Source: Dactylonectria macrodidyma (taxonomy: Eukaryota > Ascomycota > Sordariomycetes > Hypocreales > Nectriaceae). From it: DNA of 64,000 nucleotides. How positions within the stretch are numbered: the first letter of the stretch is position 1; every line of letters starts with the position of its first letter. The position numbers were made by a program, and so were the translations under genes. Under the pieces are notes generated by a model. The model made no database searches, had not been told where the DNA came from, and saw only the letters and a program-made list of their open reading frames with translations. The stretch spans positions 1 to 64,000 of the forward strand of contig JAGMUV010000015.1 in assembly GCA_020744425.1 (NCBI GenBank), read 5' to 3'. Positions 49,154 to 60,196 of this stretch are shown here, in pieces.

Positions 49154-50991
49154 ATGGCGGCTACGAACCACATGCACAACCTTACCACGCTCATCAAGCG
49201 GTAAGCTACCTCCAGTTCCACTTCAGTTGCCCCCGTCTGCCGTTTCGACTTGTCCGTGAGTGCTGATGTTCTGTCAGCCTCGAAGCTGCAACGTCCCGAC
49301 TCGAGGACATTGCCTCCTCGACTGACGCCCCAAAGGATGCTCTCGACTCGAACCCCCCGATCGCTTCACCCCCCGTAGTTACCGCCGTCTCCACGCCTCC
49401 CGCTGCGGCTGCTGCGGCGGCGGCGGCGAAGCCTGCCGCTGAACCACTCCCCGAATCTGTCGAGGAGTTTGACGGCTTTCTCAACTCTGCCGTGGACAAA
49501 TATGTAAAGCTCAGCAACCACCTCGGTGGCCTCGTTGCACAGCAGGTTCGTAGGCCTTCGGGGTGCCGGACAACATTCCCACCCACGGCTAACATCAATG
49601 CCATTTAGGCTGCATTGGTTCACAAGGGACTCCAAGAACAACGCAAATTCCTCCTCATTTCAACTAAAGCCAAGAAGCCCGACCTCTCTGGCCCTGACAT
49701 GGCGGCGTATCAGGACCTTCTCAAGCCAATCAATGAGGCCCTGATGGCTGTCACCGACCTGAAGGATAAGAATCGCCCTGATCCTATGTACACACAGCTC
49801 AGTACCGTTGCCGATGGCATCATGGTCCTGGCATGGGTCACTGTCGATAGCCGCCCATACAAGCATGTAGAGGAGTGTCTTGGATCGGCTCAATTTTTTG
49901 GAAATAGGGTTCTCAAGGAGCAGAAAGACAAGTACGTTTCTTGACAGGGGTTTGAATTGCGCTCACTGACAAACCTCATAGGGATCCAAAGCAGGTTGAG
50001 TGGGTTCAGGCGTTCTACCAACTGTTCCGCGATCTGGCCGACTACGTCAAGCAATACTTTCCCAGCGGCATCACTTGGAACCCCAGGGGCATCTCAGCAC
50101 AGGAGGTAGCTAAGTCCTTCGCTTCCGGCCCCAGCCCACCTGCTGCTCCCGCCGCATCGGCCGGAGGCCCACCGCCTCCACCACCGCCGCCGCCGCCCGG
50201 TCCACCACCCGTTCTAGATATTAAGACTGATCCGGCCCCTGCTGCTGCACCAGGCGGTCTTGGGGCCGTCTTCTCTGAACTCAACAAGGGCGAGTCCGTC
50301 ACAAAGGGCCTCCGAAAAGTGGAAAAATCCGAGATGACACATAAGAATCCATCTCTCCGTGCAAGCTCGACTGTCTCAGATCGTGATGGTTCGCCTCGCG
50401 GTAAGAGCCCCGCGCCCGGCAAGAAGCCCAAGCCCGAGAGCATGCGAGTCAAGAAGCCGTCCAAAAAGGAACTTGAAGGCAACAAATGGATAATTGTAAG
50501 TTGATTTTGAGGAGTTTCATCTGAGCACTAATGCTGAGATCGTACAGGAAAACTACGAGAAGGAGGCTCAGCCAATAGAGATTGAGGCGTCCTTGACGCA
50601 ATCAATCCTCATTAGTCGATGTAATAGTACTACTATCATCGTCAAGGGCAAGGCAAACCAAGTGACAATCGAGAACTCGAGTCGATTGTCCCTTATTGTC
50701 GATACTTTGGTCTCGACGGTTGATGTGGTCAAGGCGCAGAACTTTGCCCTTCAAGTCATGGGCACTATCCCCACTGTCATGCTGGATCAAATCGACGGCG
50801 CACAGATCTACTTTAGCAAGGAGAGCACTGGGACTAAGATCTTCACGAGCAAATCAGCTGGCATCAATCTCAATGTCATCTCCGGCCCCGACGAAGACTA
50901 CAAGGAAGTACCGCTGCCGTCGCAAATTTGTTCTTACTATGACGAGGAAAAGGACGACCTGATCAACGAGATTGTGGCTCATGCCGGTTAA
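49154..50991 (+). CDS. SRV2: Adenylyl cyclase-associated protein (CAP/Srv2)
   Basis: Five exons (49154-49200, 49278-49545, 49609-49931, 49982-50495, 50548-50991) with four introns of 50-77 nt give 531 residues. The N-terminus MHNLTTLIKRLEAATSRLED is the conserved adenylyl-cyclase-binding/oligomerisation helix. An Ala/Pro linker with an 8-Ala run leads to the helical CAP_N domain (about 75-255), a polyproline tract (276-289), a basic WH2-like region (KKPKPESMRVKKPSKKELEG) and the C-terminal beta-helix CARP domain (about 380-525) ending in KDDLINEIVAHAG. CAP recycles cofilin-bound G-actin and couples Ras to cyclase. The third donor (GTACGT) and the others are canonical. Confidence 0.93.
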
Positions 50992-51377
50992 TGACTTTGT
51001 TGTTATCGCACTTGGATATTTGGCCTGTAGGACTAGGGTATCTCGAGACTCGCTTTAATCATATATACTTAGGACCCAAGTGGCAACACTAAACATGACA
51101 AATAGCGTTTCTCTCTTCTTTTCGGTGCAAATCCTGCTATTCTTGGCCTCTAATTGTCTCCAAATCTGTAATCTTCCTGTCTGTCATGTCATCTCTGCTT
51201 AACATGAAGACCAGATGCTCAGGACGTGGCAACGCTAAAATACATGTCGAGCGAATAGGTGCGGAAAAAGACAACCCGCCAACATCTCAAATGGCGACTC
51301 TAGAATAACTCCTGCCACGTACATTGACAATGGATGGCATCCGCCTTTTGTCTATGTATACCAGTAATTCTACAACT
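50992..51377. other. Convergent intergenic CAP / carnitine acetyltransferase
   Basis: 386 bp between two stop codons; presumably 3' UTRs and polyadenylation signals of both genes. Nothing else seen. Confidence 0.5.
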
Positions 51378-53826
51378 CTATAGCTTAGCCTTGGGTGGCT
51401 CAAGGGTGGGGGTTAGGAGATCGCGCATCTCGTTGGCGGCTTCATTCAAGTAGTGACTCATTCGATCACTTCCCAAACCCTTGGAAACGATGTTGAAATT
51501 GAGGCTAAGCAAACTGTTTAGTGCCATATTCGAACAATGCAGGGTCTAAGGGGTTGGAAAAATTGGGGCTTGTGTGAATGCTTACCTGTTCTCGTTGATC
51601 ATGTAGGCAATGCCAAATCCAGCATCAATGACCTGGCTCCAGCCGTATCCGTTGAAGAACTCGGAGCTCAACTGTGAGGTAGAAAGGTGCCAAGATGCGG
51701 AATAGGCGTAGGCAGGGTCTTTGTAGATGGCGGGGACTTCCTGTCCAGGTTCAAGTAGCTTCTTGAGGCCAAAGAGGTGTCTATCAACGCCCTTCCCATC
51801 GGAAGCAGCAGTAATGTACTCAAGGTGGCTGTTGATCGCCTTTCGGAAGAGGTCGACGCGTGCAGCATCGTCAGACGAGCCATCCGTCATGGCTTGGCAC
51901 CACGCTACCGACTCGTCGGATACAGTGCGGCACGTCTCGGTGCGGCCAAGTTGAAAGCGCCGGGTGGCTGCAGACTCGTACGTGGGGCGACTTTTGCCGT
52001 ACATTTTGAAATAAGCCAACTGGATGATCATCTGGACGTAGGCATCAGGAGAACACTTGAACTTTTTGATCAAGCCTTTGCCGTAGGCCTGGTAAGCCTG
52101 AACGGCAAGCTGGTGCTTGGAAATGACATCATTGAAGTCTTTGGTGGCACGGTCAATCTCAACCTGGACCTTCTGGTCGATGTCGAACTTGACAAGTTGG
52201 GGTTCGGGGAGATTAGAGCGGATGGTGGGGTCAGAAAAGTCTAGTTTGTTGCCAAAGATGAGGTCATTGACGTAGTCATTCAGGCGGTGGGTGGGCGTTC
52301 CGTCCATCATAGAGTGCTCTCCCATAAAACCAGAGGTGCCATTGTCATTGACAATAAACTGTAGCGGCTTGTCGTACCATCGGTTCGCCCCGTCACCGTG
52401 CCAGTATTGGTGAGCACGCTCCTCAAGGGTGACGGGGGCGGCGTCATCGAGGCAAACAACGAATGAGGCCGACTCAATCGCCTCGAGCGCAGCCTTGTTG
52501 TTGGGGCTCGCCTGGATCAAGATCTCACGGGCATCGGTCCAGACGTCGCGATTCTCCGAAGTCAAGGCTCCGACCGCGGGAACGCGATGGGCAACTTTGT
52601 ACACAAGTTTGAACTGCTGCTCGAGTTCCGAGGTGTTGAGCTGCTTGCCATCGATCTCGTGCTGAATTTTGAAGAACTGATTTTTGCGGATGGCGATGAT
52701 GTGTTTGTGCTGGTCGGGAGAGTACTTGACAGGGTAGTCGGCGGGCTTGGCGGCGACACGGGAGGCATTGAACATCCACTTGTAGCTGTCCATGCAGATG
52801 GGGAGTTTCTTCATGTACTCAGGCTCAAGGGTGCCGGCGTCGACCAGCTTCTTAAACTCAAGGGCTGAGGTGGTGATGGCGGCCGCGCGTTTGGCAGGGT
52901 CTCGACGGCGGCGATCATCTCGGTGTGAGTAGAAGTAGCTAACATAAGGGACGACGGGGTCACGGTAGGCCAGGTAGGCGGCCTCATTCCACCATTCGTA
53001 GATCCAGTTCTTGGACTCCTCGCGGCGGGCGCTGAGCTTCTCCTGGAGCTTGGAGCCAACGCCGCCAGGGCGAATGAATTCCTGGACGGCCTTTTTGCTG
53101 GCCTCGAATTCGGCGGGAGAGAGGAGAGGGTGAAGAGACTTGAGATAACGTTTGGCAGTCTCATCGAGAGAAGGCACAGGCAGCCGGGGCAATGAGTCTT
53201 GGAACCTCAACATAGGACCCTTTGAGTTGTCCTCGGCATAACCTGGGGTAGGCTTGTGTTAGTCTGGTGGCGTAGTTGTGACGGTGGTCGTGTGGCGACA
53301 ATAGCGGGTATTCATCACATGTGAATCAGAGGTTGGGAGCATACCCTTAGGGATGGAGCTACTCGCTCGCTTGACTGGGGCCATGATGAGAGTCTGCGCC
53401 TGGGATCAAATCAGTATTGAGAAACGGTAGGATGATGGACGTGGTGGTTGTTAAAGGAGATCGATCTGGGGGGGACCCGGAATTTAGCGACGGGATGCTA
53501 GAAGACTCGGAGATGAGCAGCTGGAGTTGTACCCGCGCTGCCGCGGTTCGGCACTCACACCACTACGACCATGCCAAAAATCGCCGGTGGCCCGGGTCTA
53601 TTCGACGAAGGACGAGGAGGAAGTGGTGGAGGTGATGGTGTTGGTGCCGAGGACAAACCGCAGACACGTCCACGTGCGTGCGCGAATCACGAGAAAAAGG
53701 GCAGAGAGGGCAAGAGAGTGGCTGAGAGAGGACAAAGAGGAGACAGGGCGAGAGACTGACGGTACGCGTTGTGTTGATGTGACGGAAGCTGTTCCTCAGA
53801 GTGGGTGAGCGGGCTAAAGTCAACAT
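51378..53826 (-). CDS. CAT2: Carnitine O-acetyltransferase, dual mitochondrial/peroxisomal
   Basis: Core exons 53242-51586 and 51504-51378 encode a choline/carnitine acyltransferase. The catalytic His lies in GEHSMMDG, and the C-terminal tripeptide AKL is a PTS1 signal. Two first-exon options exist. The short form starts at 53384 (MAPVKRASSSIPK; exon 53384-53345, 607 residues) without a presequence. The long form adds an upstream exon 53826-53761 encoding MLTLARSPTLRNSFRHINTT, a classic Arg/Ser-rich mitochondrial presequence, spliced to 53399 in frame (intron 361 nt, donor GTCAGT) for 634 residues. This mirrors the fungal AcuJ/Cat2 scheme of one gene serving both organelles. The enzyme interconverts acetyl-CoA and acetylcarnitine for shuttling from peroxisome to mitochondrion. 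The upstream exon is inferred. Confidence 0.9.
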
Positions 53827-56205
53827 GGCCAGAGCGAGGTGCGAGGGCTCAGAAGGAAGGCCAAAAGACGCAAACCGAAAGGGACAAGTCACGGAGGAAG
53901 CTCTGGGCAAAGGCAGCGGATGGTGATAGCGGCAGCAAAGGTCGTCTTTAAGGCACCCTGCTTGACGGGCACGAGGGAGGGAGAGGCGTTGGTGGGGGCG
54001 GAACAGCCGTGGACTATCACGTAGGCCTCGGCTCGACGACGGGAAGGATAGCGGAGCTGGCGGAGCTGATGGAGCTGATGGAGCTGATGGAGCTGATGGT
54101 GGTGGATAGATCCTGGATGAGGCCACAGGAGGTACGATGGTCGATGGGAGACAATCTGTGACTCCTCTTGGCGGGGAAAGGGTCCCCGGTACTTGCAGCT
54201 GTCTCAGGTCCCGACTGGGTCGGCTTTGCCTGGGGACGACTCAACTCCTATTCGAGTTCGCTGTGACTTCAATGGAAATCCATGCGGCTTTAAGTACACT
54301 GCCTAGGCGGCTTCCATCTAACAAGCCCAACAATAGCTTTTCATGAGATCCCTGTATTGCGTACATGATGCATGGTATACCTAGGATTGTCATTGTGCTT
54401 TCCGATCCTCGATGGCGTCCTTCCCCTTGGTAGGTGCCAGGAATTCAGTCAGTAAGCTTAGGTCCTTGCTCGCAGATACAAATCTGGGGCCAACTGAATT
54501 CTGAAGACACCGGGGACAATAATGGGGAATCTGCTCCGCGCCCCTGTTCCGAGACGTCACCGCCCCGCCGAAGCCGTGGGCCGAGGTACAGCAAGGCTAG
54601 GTAGGTAGGTACCTAGGGGGCGGCAGTACACACGTACATATTAGGAGACTACATACATACCGACTAGGAGGACCTACGTGTGATGCCTTACTTACCTACC
54701 TAGGTAGAACCATACCTAAATTTATATCATCAGGTAGGGAGGCAGGCAGGCAGGCATGATAACAGGTGAGAAAAGAACCTGAACCTTGAATGGTCCGACA
54801 CGGACTCGACGGTTTTACCTACCTAGGTAAGTATAGGTACAATACCATGTGTCGGCTACTAGAGGATGTAAACAATCATGTGCCGGTCCTGTCCTGCCCC
54901 AGGTTCCCCAATAAAAAACCACAATGCGTTGATGCGTGGACTACTGTCGCCCCCTTCAACTTCTGTCCATCTCACCATCGCCGCCGTCAAAGCAACAACA
55001 ACGATAGTGTCTCCCATGCATCTCCTGCCTGAAAACATCCATCAAGACTATCCAAATTCAGCGCGTTTCTTTGTGGGACGCCAACGTGCAGATCCTCAGT
55101 GGTGGTGAGTCAGAGTCGCTCTCCCACTGGTGGTCCATCAATTCCGTTGATGCGATGCTGTTCAACTTGGCTTTCTCACCCTTCCCCTTCGCCGACCGGC
55201 CCCTTGCGGACCATGACCGGGACTGTTCTCTATGATAGGAGTGTAGCTACCTACTTACCAAACTCAAGCTACCCAATCATGATACCGAGTGCTGTCTATC
55301 AATCCGCACCCCCCAATCCCGTTGAACCGGTCTTCCGGAATATGCCCGACATCTAGATGCGCAACCCCCGTTGCTCCGTACTTTTGGTCGTCTCCCGAAG
55401 CCTCATGCACAAGGATGCACTCACTAGCAACTCACCCAACCACTTATTCTCCCACACTTTTTCCCACGCAAACCAGTCAGTCTGTGCAGCGGTGAATGCA
55501 TCTGCCAAATGCTGAGACCCAGTTTATCCAATAGACTGGGTCGGTCCTTTGCCTAATTGGTACCTAACGCACCGTCAAATTTGCGACATGGCAAGGAAAA
55601 ACTAAACAATGTACAACCACGACCGACCCCCTCCCACCGTAATCGCATCTACTCCTACGTACTTACTATGTTTAAGTTAGCAGGGTAAAATGCCAAAGGC
55701 ACTGACAAACATCAAAAGTTGCCTGCTGCGAACTGACATTGGACTGGTTACTGGAACTGAATGCCTTCGAGGTAAAAAAAATCCAAACAGGTATTATTAC
55801 TAAAACACCTTTCCCCCTAGGAATCACGGTAAATAAATCTTCAAACAAGACGAATCCGAAGAAAAGAAAGGCATCTATACGTAATAGTACAACTACACGC
55901 AAAGACCAAGTTAGACATGAGTACCTGCTGCCTTCACGGCAACAGGACACCGCTAATGCGCCACTTAGCCTGACGTGGCCAGCCGGGCATTTCACCCTCG
56001 GACGAGGCTGTCCTTCCGCTTCGTCCCATGTGCCTCAATGGCGCCAGTTTGCCATGTCCTGCTGATATTTGTTCGGTCCAATCAATACATTTGCCCCCTA
56101 ACACGCCATCCGGACGCCACCGTTGACTCAATCCCAATCTGTCAGATTCTCTCTTCGTTCCGTAGTCTTCTGCCCCTGTCATCCCCGCCTCTCGAAGTAG
56201 GCTAT
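53827..56205. other. Long intergenic region with short repeats
   Basis: 2.4 kb between two minus-strand genes. It holds the carnitine acetyltransferase promoter, a 9 bp minisatellite (54051-54104), three clusters of the TAGGTACCTA/CCTAGGTA motif (54598-54617, 54691-54708, 54817-54833) and no convincing coding frame. Small frames at 54.8-56.0 kb have no coding character. Confidence 0.5.
54051..54104. repeat. 9 bp minisatellite (GGAGCTGRY units)
   Basis: Six tandem units related to GGAGCTGAT, the last four nearly identical. In the minus frame it would encode Ser-Ala-Pro-type repeats, but no gene uses it. Confidence 0.8.
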
Positions 56206-58386
56206 TTACGCCTCGTAGCTCTTGACCTGGCCATCACTGCTTGGCGGAGGTACAGCTTGCGCTCCGGCTGCAGGCTGGAAGCTCAGTCGCTCGCCATCGC
56301 TCATGGCCTCGTGAGCCATGCGGACGCCTTGCTCACCTCCAGCCAAAGCGGCAGCTTTGAGGCCCTCCTGAACATCCCGCACCCGCCGCCTGAATGCCAA
56401 GCGGTCCAAGAAGAGTTGCTGTCGTGCCCGTTCCAACTCTCGTCGCTCCGCCCGGAGGACTGCCTCCATCTCGTCGAAGTACTTGAGTTTCAACTCCAGC
56501 TTCTGGAGGGTCACGTTGGACGCCGCCGACACCAATCGTGTCATCTCGCGCTCTTCATGCGATGCAAAACCTGCAGCACGGGCCCCTATCGAAGCAAGGG
56601 GAATTGAAGCTAGGGCCGTCGTTTTGGTGGTGGTAGTGGTAGTTGTCACTTCCTGTCGAATGTCTAGGTCCATAGAATCGTTCTTTTCTTTGCCGTCACC
56701 GTTGGCTTGCGTGTCCTCGCCTGACTTGTCGCCGTCTAGCTGCTTGCGCAACTTTCGCTTGAGTTCGGTGGCTGACTTGTTGGCAGCCGCCGCTGTGCTG
56801 GCTGGGTCCGCAAGACTGGCAAGGAACCCGACGACAGACATTACGGGGTTGTCTACCTGGCTGAATGGGAGTTGCCCTTGCTGAGGACCCAGCATTGACA
56901 GCCCCGTTGGTGCATTGATGGGCGCTTCCGAGTCCAGATACTTTTCCTCGATGTCCAATTGCAAGAACTGGAGGACGCACTCTTCGCGCGTGCGGGTTCC
57001 AACATGCTCCGCAATCTCGCCCCAGTCGTCGTCGAATCGCTCCAGACCTTCCAGGAGGCGCAGAATCTCCGCATCTGTCCATGGAGCGTCTCGATCCAAA
57101 ATGGAGGTATAAGTGGGGTTTTCCATTTTGACGTACATACTGCTGGTGTGGTTCGCGGGTAGACGGCCCTCGGTAAAACAGTTGGGGCACAGGTCGTACT
57201 TGGCCTTGGGGTTAGCATCCGTGTGATTACTGTGGTAGTATATCCGAGTGCAGTCGTTACCGCACTGGTGGCAGTGGACCTTGGCAATGGGTGCTTTGGT
57301 CGCATCATCCGCCCCAGGAACTCCGTTGGTGGCCGGGGTCTCGCCATTGGCCTTGCCCTCGGTCTTGCTGATCGGTGTTCCCTTGGCGTTCGCTTCGTAG
57401 ATGTTTCGTCCGATCCCAAGGTTTTGATCACCCTTGGCAGAGGGAGTAGCAACAGACTTGGTGTCAGTATCCTGACTCTTCTTTCCCTCGAGAACAACGG
57501 GATCAGCCGAGGGCTGCCAAGCTTGTAGGCCTCGAGGAGTATCACAGATGATCTTGAAGTGACCCGTAAAGGGGGGGCCGACGTGAGACGGGCGTTGATC
57601 GGCATCAACCTGGTTCGGGTCAGGATTGCTTCAGTTTCTAACACGGATGGACATAGCATACCTGATAGTTGATCAAGCCCCATTGCTCCAGGAAGGCATG
57701 AACACGCATGATGGCGCAAACATCGCCAGCCAAGTTTCTGCGACAAGCCGTCACTGTGAGGTACTCGACAGGGTTGAGTCGATATGTGTTGATCATGAAA
57801 TCCCGATAGTCTTTGTAGACGGCGGGAGTTTTGCTTCGATTGCGGTTATTGAAGAACTCGGCCATTGCCTTCCGTTCGATTTCGTGAATCGCGTTCATGT
57901 CGAACCAGGTGCTATAGCTGGGGAGGACGATTGCATGGGTCTGAGCGATGAGGTGCTCGCGAGCGGCTGATTCGATTGTCTCCTTTGACTTTGAATCCTG
58001 ACCCTCAGTCCCAGCTGGCGCATCGTTCGAGGCGCCATTCTTAGCGTCCTCGGGCGCGTCGTTCATCTCTTCGTCACCACGAGCTGTAAAGGTCAGTGCA
58101 ATGCTCATCGGACGCATTCAAACGATATGCGCGTGAGGGAATGTAGTACCTGGTCCAGGAGTTGTGCTGTCCTGTTTGATATTGGCTTCACTTATCAAAC
58201 CCTCCGACATTTGGACATCTGCGGGCCACGTCAGTGTCACGAACGAATGGAGCTGTTTACAGGGGCGCATGTACCTTCGCCATCACCAGCACCGGAATCG
58301 GGCTGCAGAGGAGGTTGCGCGAGGATCGGATTGCTGTTGGGCGATGCGCCATTGCCAGGCGAGCCATAGGTCGCGGAGTCGTCCAT
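56206..58386 (-). CDS. RSC8: SWI/SNF-RSC core subunit of the Swi3/Rsc8 (SMARCC) family
   Basis: Four exons (58386-58275, 58218-58150, 58083-57662, 57609-56206; introns 56, 66 and 52 nt) give 668 residues. A SWIRM domain spans about 106-203 ([20 protein letters not shown] ... [11 protein letters not shown]). A ZZ-like zinc finger at 313-352 has CHQCGNDC and CPNC. A SANT domain at about 375-428 ([20 protein letters not shown]) and a C-terminal coiled coil ([20 protein letters not shown]) for dimerisation follow. This order is diagnostic of Swi3/Rsc8/SMARCC scaffolds. Which of the two fungal paralogues (SWI/SNF or RSC) it is cannot be settled here; the ZZ finger and compact N-terminus favour Rsc8. 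Confidence 0.92.
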
Positions 58387-58997
58387 CTTGATGACAGTCG
58401 CGATGGGCTGCCAACACTGAGCCAACGGGGATCGGGCAGATCAATCAGGTGCGCGGGATATGAGGGGCGTCTTGTGTCTAGGAATGAGGCCCAATATCAC
58501 GGAGCAGCTTGTGCAGATGTTGGTCGACGTGTCGTCCGGTATTCGATGCCTAGCGTCTGATCCTGATGGAGTCTGGCGATGATGGGTCGCGTTTGGAGAA
58601 ATTTTGGCGCGACGACAACGGGGGCTGGCTGCTGTATCCTCACTGCATACCAAGACCGCGAGATAGCAAGGGGGTTGAACGGAGATCACGTGAAGATGAG
58701 TAGATCACGTGTCAGCTCAGCTGAAACTGCACGTGCGCTGTCGGGAGCTCCTGCCAGTATTCGCTCACAATTGCCATTTCCGAGTCGGCGGCTCGGCAAG
58801 TTGGCTGTCAGACCGTGCAATCCCGGCGAGTGGCCGATGACGGCGGAGTCCCACCACCAGTCGGCGCACGCTACCTCGGGCCGTCACCAGCCGTCGCCGT
58901 CTTGAATTGCCCTCTTCTAAGACCCCCCAAGCATCCAATTTGCGTTTGCTCGAGCAAGAAAGAAGCCGCCAATCTCACACACAAATTCTGCGACACG
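58387..58997. promoter_or_regulatory. Divergent promoter RSC8-like / ETF-alpha
   Basis: 611 bp between start codons. It contains three ATCACGTG or CACGTG-like E-boxes (58684-58692, 58703-58712, 58729-58736), possible bHLH sites. No gene seen. Confidence 0.45.
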
Positions 58998-60122
58998 ATG
59001 GTTTTCCTTGCGAGACGAGTGCTGGCGACACAGGCCTCCGGTCTTGTTGGCTGCGCGCCAGCTCTGAACCTCAATGCACATGCTCGCCAAAGGTTGTTGT
59101 CGACCCTCGCTATCTTAGAGCAGCGGGATGGCCAGCTCAACCCAGCCTCGTTGAGTGCTTTCACGGCGGCCCAGAAGCTAGGTGGTCCCGTACACGGCTT
59201 TGTGGCTGGTGGCAATGTTAAGGGTGTCGCTGCGGAGGCTGCGAAGGTTGGCGGCGTCGAGAAGATCATCGCCGTGGAGAACGGCGCATATGACAAGGTC
59301 TGGAATGGCATTCCAGCCGCATGGCCTGCCCCTCCTCCTCATCCTCGGGCCGCTTCAGTACTGACCTTCGACTAGGGCCTCCCCGAAAATTATGCACCTC
59401 TCCTCGTCGACAACATCAAGAAGGGCGGTTACACTCACGTCATTGTCGGCCACACTGCCTTCGGCAAGAACCTCCTGCCCCGGGTTGCCGCTCTACTAGA
59501 TTCGCAGCAGATTTCCGACATCACGGCGATTGAGAACGAGAACACCTTCATACGACCCATCTACGCCGGCAATGCGATCGCCACCGTCGAATCATCAGAC
59601 CCAATTAAGCTTGTCACCATCCGAGGCACAGCTTTCGCCCCCGCCGAACTCGCTTCCGGATCCGCGACCATTGAGGACGGGGTCGATCCCAAGGTCGAGT
59701 CGGTCACAGAGTGGGTGTCTGAAGACCTTGCTAAGTCCGACCGCCCTGACCTTGCTACTGCTGGCAGAGTCGTGTCTGGCGGCCGTGGCCTCAAGTCCAA
59801 GGAGGAGTTCGACAACGTGATGCTTCCGCTGGCTGACGCCCTTGGAGCTGCTGTCGGTGCTTCTCGCGCGGCGGTTGATAGCGGCTATGCGGACAATAGC
59901 CTCCAAGTCGGCCAGACTGGCAAGGTTGTTGCTCCTCAGCTTTACGTGGCTGTTGGCATCTCGGGTGCGATCCAGCATCTAGCTGGCATGAAGGACAGCA
60001 AGGTGATTGCGGCCATCAACAAGGACGCCGACGCCCCTATCTTCCAAGTCGCGGATGTTGGCCTTGTCGGCGATCTCTTCGAAAAAGTGCCCGAGTTGAC
60101 GGAAAAGCTCAAGAGCGCGTAA
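58998..60122 (+). CDS. ETFA: Electron transfer flavoprotein subunit alpha, mitochondrial
   Basis: Two exons (58998-59297, 59376-60122; intron 78 nt, donor GTCTGG, branch CTGAC) give 348 residues. The first 35 residues ([20 protein letters not shown] ...) form a mitochondrial presequence. The N-terminal ETF domain begins [20 protein letters not shown]. The C-terminal FAD-binding domain shows [52 protein letters not shown] and [19 protein letters not shown], the ETF-alpha signature. It passes electrons from acyl-CoA and other dehydrogenases to ETF-ubiquinone oxidoreductase. The non-consensus donor is supported by perfect frame and homology continuity ([14 protein letters not shown]). Confidence 0.95.
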
Positions 60123-60196
60123 TGTCTATGATACACATATGGAGTGAGGTGCTATACAACAAGGCTACATTTCCCACTAGTTTTCATCCAAGAACG

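Noticed and set aside
48675..49259. 194-codon plus-strand frame overlapping the CAP start
   Set aside because: It lies in a different frame from CAP exon 1 across the leader and first intron; composition is that of a Pro/Ser/Arg-rich shadow.
53563..54126. 187-codon minus-strand frame
   Set aside because: Only the piece 53826-53761 looks functional (the alternative carnitine acetyltransferase exon). The rest is a minisatellite translation upstream and intron sequence downstream.
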